From NCBI GenBank assembly GCA_023406985.1, contig JAEXTK010000234.1:3306-67305 (forward strand): DNA of 64,000 nucleotides. The letters run 5' to 3'. Shown in pieces: positions 32,725 to 41,748 of this stretch. The first letter of the stretch is position 1, and each line of letters starts with the position of its first letter. Made by a program: the position numbers and the translations under genes. The notes under the pieces are model-generated. The model saw nothing but the letters and a program-made list of their open reading frames with translations. It did no database searches and was not told the DNA's origin. This DNA comes from Spirochaetota bacterium. GTDB lineage: Bacteria; Spirochaetota; Spirochaetia; Treponematales; Breznakiellaceae.

Positions 32725-35094
32725 TCAAGAGCCTATCGAATTACCCTTTGACTTGAGGAAATCTCCGAGGGTGTAGGTCGATTCGTCGGCTTCCTCGGCG
32801 GCCATGTACCGCGACAGCTCCTCGCGCTGCACCTTCTTCTGGTAGTCGCGGATGGAAAACGCGATCTTCTGCTTGTCGCTCTGCATCTCGATGATGACGG
32901 CCTTGATCTTGTCGCCGACCTGGTACTTCTTGAGCGCCTCGTCGTAGGAATCGTCGCGGTTCTCCACGAGGTTCGACTTGTGGATGAGCCCTTCGATCCC
33001 GCCGGGGACGCGGACGAAGATGCCGAAATCGGTGATGGAGGAAATCTCGCCCTCGACCATCGAGCCGACCTTGTAGACGCTCGCGAAGGTCTGCCAGGGG
33101 TCATCGGAGAGCTGCTTCACGCCGAGGCGGATGGACCGGTTCTCGGGCTCGCAGGCGATGACCATGACTTCGACGTCGGAACCGACCTGGAGCTCGCTGC
33201 CCGGGTGCTTGACCTTCTTGGTCCAGGAAAGATCGTCGGCGTGGAGGAAGCCGTCGATGCCGTCCTCGAGCTCGATGAAGGCGCCCGCGTTGGTGAGCTT
33301 GACGACCTTCCGGGTGAGGCGCGTGCCGATCGGATACCGCTCAGCGACGTCCGTCCACGGATTCGCGGTGACCTGCTTGAGTCCGAGGGAGACCCGGCCG
33401 GCCTGGAGGTCGTATCCGAGGATCATGCACTCGACCTCGTCGCCGATCTTGAGGACCTCTTCCGGCTTCTGGATCTTCTTGATCCAGGAGAACTCGGAGA
33501 TATGGGCGAGTCCCTCGATTCCCTCTTCCAGCTCGATGAACGCGCCGAAATCGGTGAGCTTGGTGACGTGGCCCTTGACCACGTCGTTCACGTGGTACTT
33601 ATCCTCGAAGTGGATCCACGGATCATCGGTGAAGTGCTTGAGCGACAGGTTGATGCGCTTCTCCACCGGATCGATGCGGATGACCTTGAGGCGGATCTCC
33701 TGACCCTTCTTGACGAAGTCCTTCGGGCGGGTGACGTGGCCCCAGCTCATGTCGTTGATGTGGAGGAGGCCGTCGAAGCCGCCGAGATCGATGAAGGAAC
33801 CGAAGGAGGTGAAGCTCTTCACCGCGCCGACGACCTCGTCGCCGATCTGGGTGTTGGCGTAGAAGGCCTCGCGCCTCTTCTCGATCTCTTCCTCGAGCCA
33901 CTTGCGGCGGTTGACGACGATGTTGACCTTGCCGTCGGAGTAGAGGCGCTCGACGTAGAAGCTCGTCTTCATGCCGATGAGCTTCTCGGGCTTGTCCACC
34001 TTCTGGGAATCGGACTGGCTGATGGGCAGGAACGCGCGGACGCCCGCGCCGAGGTTGACCTCGTAGCCGCCCTTGACGACCTTATCGATAGTGCCTTCGA
34101 CCACGGCGTGATCCTGGAAAGCCTGCCGGAGGTTCTTCCAGAACACCTTGACGTCGGCCTTCTGCTTGGAAACGATGACTTCGCCGTGCTTGTTCTCTTT
34201 GGCGATGAGGACTACGGAAACGGTATCCCCGATTTTCGGGATTTCGGTGAACTCCGCGATCGGAATCTTGCCCTCGGACTTGTAACCGACGTCGATGAAG
34301 ACCTGGTCGGCGGTGACCTGGATAACGAAACCGTCTACGAGCTGACCTTCTTCGAGCTGCTCGAGGGACTTAAGATACTCTTCCTGTAATTGTGTCTGGA
34401 TGTTGTCCGCGGAGTGCTTCGACCCATCCATTTCCACTTCCATCTGACCCATGGTTGATCCTTGTATCTGAATTTTCCGTACCAATTTGTCATAAACTTG
34501 ATCGATGGTCAAGTCCGAGGTGTCCAAATAGGTCACCCCGGGGGCCACTTTCAAACTGCCTTCTTCTTTATTACGATCGATTTCGTCCCGCTCCGCGATG
34601 GTGGCCTCGATCTCCGCGAGCGTGAGTCGCGAGACCCCCTGCTCGTACCTCCGGCGGGCCCGGGATTGGACCGACGCGTCCAGGTAAAAGCGGTGTTCCG
34701 CGTGCGGAAAGACCACCGTGGTCATGTCGCGGCCTTCCACGACGATGTCCTTCCCCTTCGCGATCGAGCGGACGAGGTCGTTGACGACGTGGCGGATGGG
34801 CACGATGGAGGAGAGCCGCGCGACCGAGCGGTCCACCGCGTCCGAGTGGAGCTCGGCGTCGACGTCCTCGCCGTCCAGGATGACGTGGCCTGCGCGGTAA
34901 TCGATTTTGGCGCCGGCCGCGAACGCGAGGGCGGCCTCGGGGTCGGTCGGCTCGATGCCGCGCCGCAGGCATCCGAGGGTGAGCGCCCGGTAGAGGTTGC
35001 CGGAATTGACGTAGGTGAAACCGAGGCGCTCGGCGAGGATGCGGGCGATGGTGCTCTTGCCCGATCCCGCGGGCCCGTCCATTGCGATTACCAT
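32725..35094 (-). CDS. cmk-rpsA: Cytidylate kinase fused to ribosomal protein S1
   Basis: A 789-residue fusion. Residues of about 1-214 are CMP kinase with P-loop GPAGSGKST (7-15); the usual DTGAMYR segment reads NSGNLYR. From about 215, six S1 RNA-binding domains follow, with characteristic FGAFIELEEGIEGLAH-type strands. Similar fusions are typical of treponemes. An ATG at residue 215 (34452) has its own AAGGA site six bases away and would give a 575-residue S1, close to standard S1 size. The last S1 domain stops ten bases before the downstream regulator gene. It begins one base after rluB ends. Confidence 0.93.
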   Translation of the reverse strand: MVIAMDGPAGSGKSTIARILAERLGFTYVNSGNLYRALTLGCLRRGIEPTDPEAALAFAAGAKIDYRAGHVILDGEDVDAELHSDAVDRSVARLSSIVPIRHVVNDLVRSIAKGKDIVVEGRDMTTVVFPHAEHRFYLDASVQSRARRRYEQGVSRLTLAEIEATIAERDEIDRNKEEGSLKVAPGVTYLDTSDLTIDQVYDKLVRKIQIQGSTMGQMEVEMDGSKHSADNIQTQLQEEYLKSLEQLEEGQLVDGFVIQVTADQVFIDVGYKSEGKIPIAEFTEIPKIGDTVSVVLIAKENKHGEVIVSKQKADVKVFWKNLRQAFQDHAVVEGTIDKVVKGGYEVNLGAGVRAFLPISQSDSQKVDKPEKLIGMKTSFYVERLYSDGKVNIVVNRRKWLEEEIEKRREAFYANTQIGDEVVGAVKSFTSFGSFIDLGGFDGLLHINDMSWGHVTRPKDFVKKGQEIRLKVIRIDPVEKRINLSLKHFTDDPWIHFEDKYHVNDVVKGHVTKLTDFGAFIELEEGIEGLAHISEFSWIKKIQKPEEVLKIGDEVECMILGYDLQAGRVSLGLKQVTANPWTDVAERYPIGTRLTRKVVKLTNAGAFIELEDGIDGFLHADDLSWTKKVKHPGSELQVGSDVEVMVIACEPENRSIRLGVKQLSDDPWQTFASVYKVGSMVEGEISSITDFGIFVRVPGGIEGLIHKSNLVENRDDSYDEALKKYQVGDKIKAVIIEMQSDKQKIAFSIRDYQKKVQREELSRYMAAEEADESTYTLGDFLKSKGNSIGS
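34450..34463 (-). promoter_or_regulatory. Internal ribosome binding site and start for stand-alone S1
   Basis: On the minus strand AAGGA (34463-34459), six bases and ATG (34452-34450), in frame with the S1 part of the fusion and located exactly at the kinase/S1 boundary. Translation here would produce S1 alone. Confidence 0.55.
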
Positions 35095-35095
35095 T

Positions 35096-35842
35096 TCATG
35101 CTCCTTTCGATGCGGACAACAACCCCGCTATTTCCGCGGCTACGAGCGGGCGGTAGGCGCCCTCGCGCAGGTCGCCGAGGAGGACGGGTCCGATGCGGAC
35201 GCGGTGGAGGCGTTCCGGATGCAGGCGGAAATACGAGAAGACCCGTCGGATCTCGCGATTCTTGCCCTCTATGAGGACCACGCGAACGGACTTCCTGCCC
35301 AGCCGCTCGATCCGTTCGCAGCGATAGAGGACGCCCTCTATCTCCACGCCCTTCAGGAAGGCATCCATCATCGCGTCGGGTATCGGTACCGTGGAATCCA
35401 CGAGGTATTCCTTTTCCAGCTCCGCGGATGGATGGCTCACCCGCGCGGCGAACTCGCCGTCGTTCGTGAAGAGGATGAGGCCGGAGGAGCGGTAGTCCAG
35501 GCGGCCTACGTTGTAGACGCGTTCGGTTATATCCTTGTCCAGCAATTCTTTGGCGAGACGTCGGCCCTGGGGATCCGCGGACGTGCAGATATAGAGCGAC
35601 GGCTTGTGGAGCATGAGGTAGAGGCGCCGCGCCTCGGGCCGCACGTCCGTTCCGTCCACCTCCACCGCGTCGCCGGGGAGGACCTTCGTGCCGAGCTCCG
35701 TCACCGTAACTCCGTTGACGCGCACGCGGCCCGCGACGATGAAGGCCTCCGCGCCGCGCCTGGACGCGAGGCCGCACCGCGCGAGGTACGTTTGCAGTCG
35801 GATCGGTCCGTCCTCTCCTTCCGCCTTATCCGTTGAGTTCAA
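35096..35842 (-). CDS. rluB: 23S rRNA pseudouridine synthase, RluB/RsuA family
   Basis: Converts a specific uridine in rRNA to pseudouridine. The 248-residue protein has an N-terminal S4 RNA-binding domain (about 14-70, LQTYLARCGLASRRGAE) and the catalytic core with D116 in VGRLDYRSSGL, plus the family C-terminal block GKNREIRR. Position after scpB matches the widespread scpA-scpB-rluB-cmk order, which supports RluB over the other RsuA-family members. It overlaps scpB by 17 bases. Confidence 0.9.
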   Translation of the reverse strand: MNSTDKAEGEDGPIRLQTYLARCGLASRRGAEAFIVAGRVRVNGVTVTELGTKVLPGDAVEVDGTDVRPEARRLYLMLHKPSLYICTSADPQGRRLAKELLDKDITERVYNVGRLDYRSSGLILFTNDGEFAARVSHPSAELEKEYLVDSTVPIPDAMMDAFLKGVEIEGVLYRCERIERLGRKSVRVVLIEGKNREIRRVFSYFRLHPERLHRVRIGPVLLGDLREGAYRPLVAAEIAGLLSASKGA

Positions 35843-36371
35843 ATCGTTCGCTCTCGGTCTCGTCGAGTTTGGGCAGGTCCGCGATGCTTTCCAGCCTGAA
35901 GAACTTGAGGAATTCCTTGGTCGTACCGTATTGCACGGGCTTGCCGGGAACGTCCTTTTTCCCCGTCTCCCTGATGAGCCCCCGCTCCAGGAGGAGCCGC
36001 ATCATGTTGTCCGCGGATACGCCGCGGATCGCCTCGATCTCCCCGCGCGTGATGGGCTGGGAATACGCGATGATGGACAGGGTCTCGATGGCCGCCCGGG
36101 AAAGCTTGGCGTCGTTCTTCTTGCCGTAGCGTTCCTTGAGGATCTCCCAATAGTCCTTTTTCGGGGCTATGACGATGCCGCCCCCGATCCGGGAGAGTTC
36201 AACCCCCGAGTCCTCGCGGCCGCAGCGTTCGGCGAGGGCCTCGAGCGAGGCCTCCACCACCTCCTTGGATAGGCCCGAGACGCGCGCGAGCAGCGCCTCG
36301 TCCACGGGATCGGCCTCAAGGTAGAGGATGGCTTCAATCAGCGCTGTCTCTTTCTCCAATCGTAACTCCAT
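35826..36371 (-). CDS. scpB: Segregation and condensation protein B
   Basis: Winged-helix partner of the SMC-ScpA condensin complex that organises and segregates the chromosome. The 181 residues show the family signature AIETLSIIAYSQPITRGEIEAIRGV (conserved core LSIIAYSQPITR) and GKPVQYGTT. It overlaps scpA by 38 bases and rluB by 17 bases, so the three are certainly one transcription unit. Confidence 0.94.
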   Translation of the reverse strand: MELRLEKETALIEAILYLEADPVDEALLARVSGLSKEVVEASLEALAERCGREDSGVELSRIGGGIVIAPKKDYWEILKERYGKKNDAKLSRAAIETLSIIAYSQPITRGEIEAIRGVSADNMMRLLLERGLIRETGKKDVPGKPVQYGTTKEFLKFFRLESIADLPKLDETESERFELNG

Positions 36372-37107
36372 CGGCCTCTGCCTTCTCGCTCGGTCGTATC
36401 AGGATATCCCCGAACATGCGGTTCTGAAAAATGGTGATCATGCGGAACTTCACCGCCTCCAGTATCGCGAGGAAGGCGCACACGATATCCATGACGGATC
36501 CGTTACGGACGACGAGGTCGGTGAAGCTGCACTCGCCTTTGGTCTCCAGGAGTTCGTTCATGAGCGTGATCTTCTCGTTGATGGAGACTTCTTCGTACAA
36601 GTCGATGATGCGCTCGCTCGTGAGCGAGGTCATGAGGCTGGAGAAGGTCTTGAGCAGGTCCCAGACGTCCACCTTCTCCCAGAGCCCCTCATCGGCGAAG
36701 GGGAGGGCTCGCTGGATCTTCTTGCGCTCGATGACCCACTCCCCTTCCCGCTCCTTGTCCTCCATGAGTTCCGAGAGCTTCTTGAACTTCTGGTACTCGA
36801 TCAGCTTGTCGACGAGTTCCTTCCGCGGATCCTCGATATCGTCGTCCAACTCGAGCTCCACGGGGAGCAACATGCGCGACTTGATGTAGAGGAGGGTCGC
36901 GGCCATGGCATGGAAGTCGGTGAGATCGTCCAGGTCGATCTCCGTGGCGTACGCGAGGTATTCCAGGTACTGTTCGGTGATCTGCGCGACGGGTATGTCG
37001 TAGATGTTGACTTCGTTCTTCTTGATGAGGAAGAGCAGCAGGTCGAGGGGGCCCTCAAATTCCTTGAGGCGAAAGCTCCGCGCCCCTTCCGTCGTCACCG
37101 CGTCCAT
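36334..37107 (-). CDS. scpA: Segregation and condensation protein A
   Basis: Kleisin subunit of the SMC complex, 257 residues. The N-terminal [23 protein letters not shown] type signature ([12 protein letters not shown]) and LEYLAYATEIDLDDLTDF are present. The ATG at 37107 is selected because the kleisin homology begins a few residues later; the open frame further upstream lies inside folK in another frame. It overlaps the end of folK by 53 bases and the start of scpB by 38 bases. Confidence 0.93.
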   Translation of the reverse strand: MDAVTTEGARSFRLKEFEGPLDLLLFLIKKNEVNIYDIPVAQITEQYLEYLAYATEIDLDDLTDFHAMAATLLYIKSRMLLPVELELDDDIEDPRKELVDKLIEYQKFKKLSELMEDKEREGEWVIERKKIQRALPFADEGLWEKVDVWDLLKTFSSLMTSLTSERIIDLYEEVSINEKITLMNELLETKGECSFTDLVVRNGSVMDIVCAFLAILEAVKFRMITIFQNRMFGDILIRPSEKAEADGVTIGERDSAD

Positions 37108-37666
37108 TGGGTGGATTATACGGGGCGAGGTCCGCGTAGTAAATACCCTGCGGGGGAAGGACAGCCAAAAGGTCCGCGAGCGGCGAGCGGTCGCGGGGGT
37201 CGGCGGCGTCCGGCCACAGTTCGAGCAGGGGCAGGAGCGCGAATTTCCGCTCGCGGAGCCCGGGATGTGGGATCTGGAGCGCCGGAGGCTCATCGATGAC
37301 CGAATCGCCGTAGAGGAGGATGTCCACGTCGAGGGTGCGCTGCCCGCGGCGGCGCTCCCTCGAACGGTCCCTACCGAAGCGGGCTTCGACTTCGTGGATG
37401 CGGGAGAGGAGGTCGTACGGCGCGAGGGCGCAGTAGCCCGTCACGGCCGCGTTGATGAACCGCGGCTGATCCTCTACGTAGAGCGGTTCGCTCTCATATA
37501 ACGAAGAGAGCCGCGCCTCGGCGAGGAAGGCCGAAAGGTCCGCCGCCGCGGCCCGGAGTATGGCGCGGCTGTCGCCGCGGTTCGAGCCGAGGCCGAGCGC
37601 CACACGGGCGCCGGCCCTCGCCGTCGCCGCGGCCGGGGAATCAGAAGAGGCCGTCTTCGAACCCAT
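37055..37666 (-). CDS. folK: 2-amino-4-hydroxy-6-hydroxymethyldihydropteridine pyrophosphokinase
   Basis: Pyrophosphorylates hydroxymethyldihydropterin in folate synthesis. Recognised by [14 protein letters not shown] near the substrate site, RWGPRxxDxDIL-type motif here as [14 protein letters not shown], and [16 protein letters not shown]. About 203 residues from ATG 37666; GTG 37603, directly at VALGLGSN, is an alternative start and would remove a low-complexity 21-residue leader. It overlaps the 3' end of recA (26 bases with the ATG start) and the 5' end of scpA (53 bases). No other folate gene is adjacent. Confidence 0.88.
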   Translation of the reverse strand: MGSKTASSDSPAAATARAGARVALGLGSNRGDSRAILRAAAADLSAFLAEARLSSLYESEPLYVEDQPRFINAAVTGYCALAPYDLLSRIHEVEARFGRDRSRERRRGQRTLDVDILLYGDSVIDEPPALQIPHPGLRERKFALLPLLELWPDAADPRDRSPLADLLAVLPPQGIYYADLAPYNPPNGRGDDGRGAELSPQGI

Positions 37667-38921
37667 CGTCCCGGCCGCTTCCCTTCCCTTTCGCGACGGG
37701 AACGTCGTCCTGGAACGCGTCGTCCGCCGCTGCCGCGGCCGCGGAGGCGGCGGCCTTCGGCTTCGGCGGGGCCGCCTTGACCGCCGCCGCATTGGACGCG
37801 GCGGCCATGGACGCGGGCCGCACCGGGGCAGGAGCCGCGGGAGCCGCGGGAGCATTCGTCGCGGGCGGGTTGCCGTTCCTCCCCGGGAACATGAGGGCGC
37901 GCAGCTTCTGCTCGATATCTGCGGAGAGCGCGGGATTGCTTTCCAAGTACGCCTTCGCGCTGTCCCGCCCTTGTCCGATCTTCTCCTCGCCGTAGGCGTA
38001 CCAGGCGCCCTTCTTGTCGATGATCTCGTACTTCACCGCGGCGTCCACCAGGCTGCTCGAGGCCGATATCCCCTTCCCGAACATGATCTCCAGTTCGACC
38101 TTCCGGAAGGGAGGCGCCACCTTGTTCTTCACCACCTTGACGCGGACACGGTTTCCGACCGCGTCGGCGTCGCCCTTCTCTATGGTTTCCATCTTGCGGA
38201 CTTCCAGGCGGACGGAGGAATAGAACTTGAGCGCGTTGCCGCCGGTCGTCGTCTCGGGATTTCCGAACATGATCCCGATCTTCATGCGGATCTGGTTGAT
38301 GAAGATGAGGATGGTCTTGGATTTTCCGATGGTGGCCGTGAGCTTGCGGAGCGCCTGGCTCATGAGCCGGGCCTGGAGGCCGACGTGGGCGTCGCCCATG
38401 TCGCCTTCGATCTCGGCCTGCGGGGTGAGGGCGGCGACGGAGTCCACGACGATGACGTCCACCGCGCCGGACCGCACGAGGCTTTCGGTGATCTCCAGTG
38501 CCTGTTCCCCGGTATCGGGCTGGGAGACCCAGAGCTCGTCGATATTGACGCCGAGGTTCTTCGCGTAGGTCGGATCCAGCGCGTGCTCGGCGTCCACGAA
38601 GGCCGCGATGCCGCCCTTCTTCTGGGCTTCGGCGATGGCGTGGAGCGCCAAGGTGGTCTTTCCCGACGACTCCGGGCCGTAGATCTCGATGATGCGTCCC
38701 CGGGGGTAGCCGCCGATGCCCAAGGCTTCATCGAGCAGGATGGAACCCGAAGGGATCGTCTCGATTCCCGCAACGTCGATGTGGGCGCCGAGCTTCATCA
38801 GGGAACCGGCGCCGAATTGCTTTTCTATCTGGAGCCGGGCGGCTTCCAGGGCCTTGCCCTTTTCCTCGTGGGACGCCGCGGGATCTCCGCGGGTTTTTTC
38901 GCTCTCGCTCATTTTTGCCAC
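37641..38921 (-). CDS. recA: Recombinase RecA with long C-terminal extension
   Basis: Strand-exchange ATPase of recombination and SOS induction. P-loop GPESSGKTT, the [12 protein letters not shown] block and the L2 region [16 protein letters not shown] are intact. The protein is about 426 residues, some 75 longer than usual, because of an Ala/Pro/Lys-rich tail ending in acidic GFEDGLF. GTG 38921 is chosen since GGAGG lies five bases before it; ATG 38912 and GTG 38936 are alternatives. A TATGAT -10 candidate lies at 38981-38976 with a poor -35. No full LexA operator was recognised. Confidence 0.95.
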   Translation of the reverse strand: MAKMSESEKTRGDPAASHEEKGKALEAARLQIEKQFGAGSLMKLGAHIDVAGIETIPSGSILLDEALGIGGYPRGRIIEIYGPESSGKTTLALHAIAEAQKKGGIAAFVDAEHALDPTYAKNLGVNIDELWVSQPDTGEQALEITESLVRSGAVDVIVVDSVAALTPQAEIEGDMGDAHVGLQARLMSQALRKLTATIGKSKTILIFINQIRMKIGIMFGNPETTTGGNALKFYSSVRLEVRKMETIEKGDADAVGNRVRVKVVKNKVAPPFRKVELEIMFGKGISASSSLVDAAVKYEIIDKKGAWYAYGEEKIGQGRDSAKAYLESNPALSADIEQKLRALMFPGRNGNPPATNAPAAPAAPAPVRPASMAAASNAAAVKAAPPKPKAAASAAAAAADDAFQDDVPVAKGKGSGRDDGFEDGLF

Positions 38922-39028
38922 TCTAGCCTCCCCCACGCGTACGCTCCCGCCGCGTTCCGTGCTTGCATGCGAACGATCATACCATACACATAATCGCGTC
39001 GTTCCATCAAGGAAGACCCGAAAAGTGC

Positions 39029-39057
39029 TCGACGCCGCGCGGGAGTGCGGATACAGT
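39029..39057 (+). promoter_or_regulatory. Possible promoter for prs
   Basis: TCGACG (39029-39034), a 17-base spacer and TACAGT (39052-39057), each about 4 of 6. Transcription would start at about 39064, immediately before the ATG at 39065. Confidence 0.4.
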
Positions 39058-39064
39058 AATCGAT

Positions 39065-40165
39065 ATGAGGAACGCCTTCGCGATCGTCGCGACCCGGCCC
39101 ATGCGCGGTTACGCGAGCCACGTGGCCGAAGTCTTGAAACGGTATCCGAGCTTCATGGATTGGGCCGAAGGGATAGATCGCGTGGACGCGCTCAAGACGG
39201 ATCGCTTCGCCGACGGGGAGCTGGAAGTCTCGGTAAACGCCTCCTTGCGGGGAAAGGACGTCTATCTGTTCGCGAGCGCCGCCCGCAACGAGGCGGGCGT
39301 CGTCGTGGAAGAAGCCAAGATCGAGCTTTACCACGCGGTGGACGCGCTCAAACGGTCGCAAGCCGAACGTATCATCGTCTTTGAGCCCTTCGTGTCCTGT
39401 TCCCGGTCCGACCGTACCACGCGGCGCAATTCGGTGGGGCTCTGGATACACTTCAAGACGCTCTCGAGCCTCGGCGCCGACCACATCATCACCTACCAGC
39501 TCCACTCCGATAAGTCCAAGTCGATGCTCGACCCGACCGCGTGCGCGATAGACGACGTGCCCGGCCTCCATTTGCTCAAGAAGCGACTCTGCGATGTCTA
39601 CATCCGCGACGCGGAAACGCTGGAACGGGAGGTCAGGACGCATTGGGCCTTCTGCTCCGTCGACGCGGGCGGGGAAAAGCTGGCGCGCCGTTTCGCGAAC
39701 GCCTTCGGCGCGCCCCTCGTGATCGCCCACAAGCAGCGGGACTATACGCAGGCCAACACCATCAGCTCCATCAACATCCTGTCCGCCGTACCGCTCGAGG
39801 GGAAAAAGCTCTGGATCGTGGACGACATGATCGATACCGCGGGCTCGGTGGAAAGCCTCATCCGCGCGCTCGCGCGGCTCAAACCCGCCGAGATCAATAT
39901 CGCGGCCGTGCACGCGGTCTTCTCGCCTCCCGCCACGGAGCGGCTCGCGCGACTCTCGGCGGAAGGGCTTCTCCGGCGCGTCCTCGTGACCGACACCGTC
40001 TTCTGCCCCGCGTGCATTCCCGACGATATCCCGGGACTGGAAGTCGTCCCCTCCTCCGAGCTGTCGGCCTCCATCATCGCTACGATCGCCTGCGACGAGT
40101 CGCTTTCCAATCTCTTCGCGCCCTTCGACGCCGAGCGGTACCTGCGGGCCCCCCGGCTGCTCTGA
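39065..40165 (+). CDS. prs: Ribose-phosphate pyrophosphokinase, divergent long type
   Basis: Makes PRPP from ribose 5-phosphate and ATP. The 366-residue protein is longer than the usual 310-320. It retains DGELEVSV near the N-terminus, a [10 protein letters not shown] segment at the position of the ATP-binding flexible loop, and the PRPP-binding loop [15 protein letters not shown]. Overall divergence from classical Prs is high, so a related phosphoribosyl enzyme is possible. ATG 39065 is used because the open frame upstream has no coding character or ribosome binding site. It converges with dtd across six bases. Confidence 0.82.
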   Translation: MRNAFAIVATRPMRGYASHVAEVLKRYPSFMDWAEGIDRVDALKTDRFADGELEVSVNASLRGKDVYLFASAARNEAGVVVEEAKIELYHAVDALKRSQAERIIVFEPFVSCSRSDRTTRRNSVGLWIHFKTLSSLGADHIITYQLHSDKSKSMLDPTACAIDDVPGLHLLKKRLCDVYIRDAETLEREVRTHWAFCSVDAGGEKLARRFANAFGAPLVIAHKQRDYTQANTISSINILSAVPLEGKKLWIVDDMIDTAGSVESLIRALARLKPAEINIAAVHAVFSPPATERLARLSAEGLLRRVLVTDTVFCPACIPDDIPGLEVVPSSELSASIIATIACDESLSNLFAPFDAERYLRAPRLL

Positions 40166-40171
40166 CGTCGA

Positions 40172-40621
40172 TCAGAAGAGCTTGCGGGAGTCGAGGAGGA
40201 TGGTGACCGGACCTTCGTTGATATAGGCGACGCGCATGGAGGCCTGGAACACGCCGGTCGCCGTGGGCAGCCCCCGCCGGCCGAGTTCGGCGACGAAGTG
40301 CTCGTAGAGCGCCTTCGCGATGGCCGGAGCGGCCGCGTCGGAATACGAGGGGCGGCGACCCTTGCGCGCGTCCGCGAGCAGGGTGAATTGGGAGATGACG
40401 AGCGCCCCGCCGCCGATGTCCGCGACGGAGAGGTTCATCTTTTCCTGGTCGTCGGCGAAGATCCGCAGGGCGGCGATCTTATCCGCCAAGTAGGCCGAGT
40501 CTATCTCGGTGTCCCCCGCGGCGACCCCGAGATAGACGAGGACGCCGCGCTCGATCCTGCCGGTTACGGCCGAATCCACGGAGACGCTCGCCGCGCTCAC
40601 CCGTTGCACGACGGCCCTCAT
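40172..40621 (-). CDS. dtd: D-aminoacyl-tRNA deacylase
   Basis: Recycles tRNA mischarged with D-amino acids or glycine. The 149-residue length matches the family. The catalytic SQFTLLAD motif (about residues 77-84) and the following KGRRPSY block are clear, and the chiral-proofreading loop reads NEGPVT near residue 137 where NxGPVT is expected. Its start overlaps the end of the TPR gene by four bases, making it the last member of a four-gene set. Confidence 0.95.
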   Translation of the reverse strand: MRAVVQRVSAASVSVDSAVTGRIERGVLVYLGVAAGDTEIDSAYLADKIAALRIFADDQEKMNLSVADIGGGALVISQFTLLADARKGRRPSYSDAAAPAIAKALYEHFVAELGRRGLPTATGVFQASMRVAYINEGPVTILLDSRKLF

Positions 40622-41748
40622 TTCTTTCCTTCGCCGAGGGACGCCGCCTGGTGGAGGGCGACGCCCTCGATCCTGAGCGCGTTCTCGCCCGCGGCGGCGA
40701 GCGTCGGGACGACGCGGCCGAGGATTTCGAGCGGACGTTCCTGGTCCACCGCGACGGCGAAGTCGAACCGCACCTTCACGATGCCTTCGAGGGCGTTGCG
40801 CGTATCGTAGCCGACCAGGAGATCGAACGAAGTGGCCCGCTCCTCTTCCACGAGATTCGCGGCCATGCCCCGCCAGATCACGTGGCAGCCCCGGTATAGG
40901 ACCGGTTCGGCGGCGACCAGCGAATAGCTAAAGCGATCCTTGAGCGTATCGAAGCCGGGTACGACGGCGAAGGACGCGAGGATGCGCGCCTTCTCCTTCA
41001 CCGCCTCGGAGGCGTTCGACTCCAAGATGCGGTTCAGCTCGACCCGGGCCGCGTCGTCGCGGTATTCGCGGAAAAGGCGCTGCGCCGCGGCGTACGCGTC
41101 GAGGATTTGCCGCTTCGTGAGGACGTAGCGGTACGCGCCGCCGACCTGCACGGGCCCCTCCCGGTCCTCCGCCGCGAGGTCGGTGCCTTCGAGGCCGGGA
41201 CGCCCCGTTCCCGTGGGGAACGGCGACGCGAGTATACCGAACGCGAAAAGCGCGGCCAGGGAGGCGAGGCCCGCGAAAAGAACGCCGGTGACGAGCAGCG
41301 CGATACGGCGCGCCGCGGCGGGCAGCGAGGGTGCCGGCGGATAGAGCCGCACGAGTTTTCCCGCCTCGATCCACGCTCCGAGAGTCTCCGGGTCGCCGCG
41401 CTTCCGAACGACGTCGAGGGCCCGCTGCGCGATCCGGTTGCCGCTTTCCTTATCGAGGATATCGAGGTAGAGATCGATCGCGCGGTCGGTTTCCCCGCGC
41501 CGGAGATGGAGGGCGGCGAGTCCCAGGAGAACCCCGGGATCGCGCATCTTGATCTCCCGCGCGCGCCGGAAGTAGGTGAACGACCCGCCGAAATCGCCGG
41601 CGCGGAGACAGGCGTAGCCGAGTATGTAGTAATACCGGAAAGAATCGTGGTAGCGGACGACCTCAGGCTCAAGAAGTCGTATGGCCTCGCCGTATCGGCC
41701 GCGGCGCGCGAGCCGCGCGGCCTTGGCCAGGAGGGAATCTGCGTTCAT
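40618..41748 (-). CDS. TPR protein with one central membrane segment
   Basis: A 376-residue protein. Residues of about 1-125 are TPR repeats (LLAKAARLARRGRYGEAIRLL, YYILGYACLRAGDFGGSFTYF) predicted to be cytosolic. A membrane helix lies at about 147-172. The C-terminal half (about 195-370) is of unknown fold and predicted outside the membrane. This topology would connect a cytosolic scaffold with a periplasmic domain. It overlaps both neighbours by four bases. Confidence 0.72.
   Translation of the reverse strand: MNADSLLAKAARLARRGRYGEAIRLLEPEVVRYHDSFRYYYILGYACLRAGDFGGSFTYFRRAREIKMRDPGVLLGLAALHLRRGETDRAIDLYLDILDKESGNRIAQRALDVVRKRGDPETLGAWIEAGKLVRLYPPAPSLPAAARRIALLVTGVLFAGLASLAALFAFGILASPFPTGTGRPGLEGTDLAAEDREGPVQVGGAYRYVLTKRQILDAYAAAQRLFREYRDDAARVELNRILESNASEAVKEKARILASFAVVPGFDTLKDRFSYSLVAAEPVLYRGCHVIWRGMAANLVEEERATSFDLLVGYDTRNALEGIVKVRFDFAVAVDQERPLEILGRVVPTLAAAGENALRIEGVALHQAASLGEGKK

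Noticed and set aside
32980..34389. 469-codon plus-strand frame opposite the S1 domains
   Set aside because: Repetitive acidic composition comes from the repeated S1 domains read on the wrong strand.
38965..38985. Possible LexA box upstream of recA (CGAAC half-site)
   Set aside because: Only one half of the Gram-positive type operator is present and the dyad is not completed; the E. coli CTG-N10-CAG form is absent.
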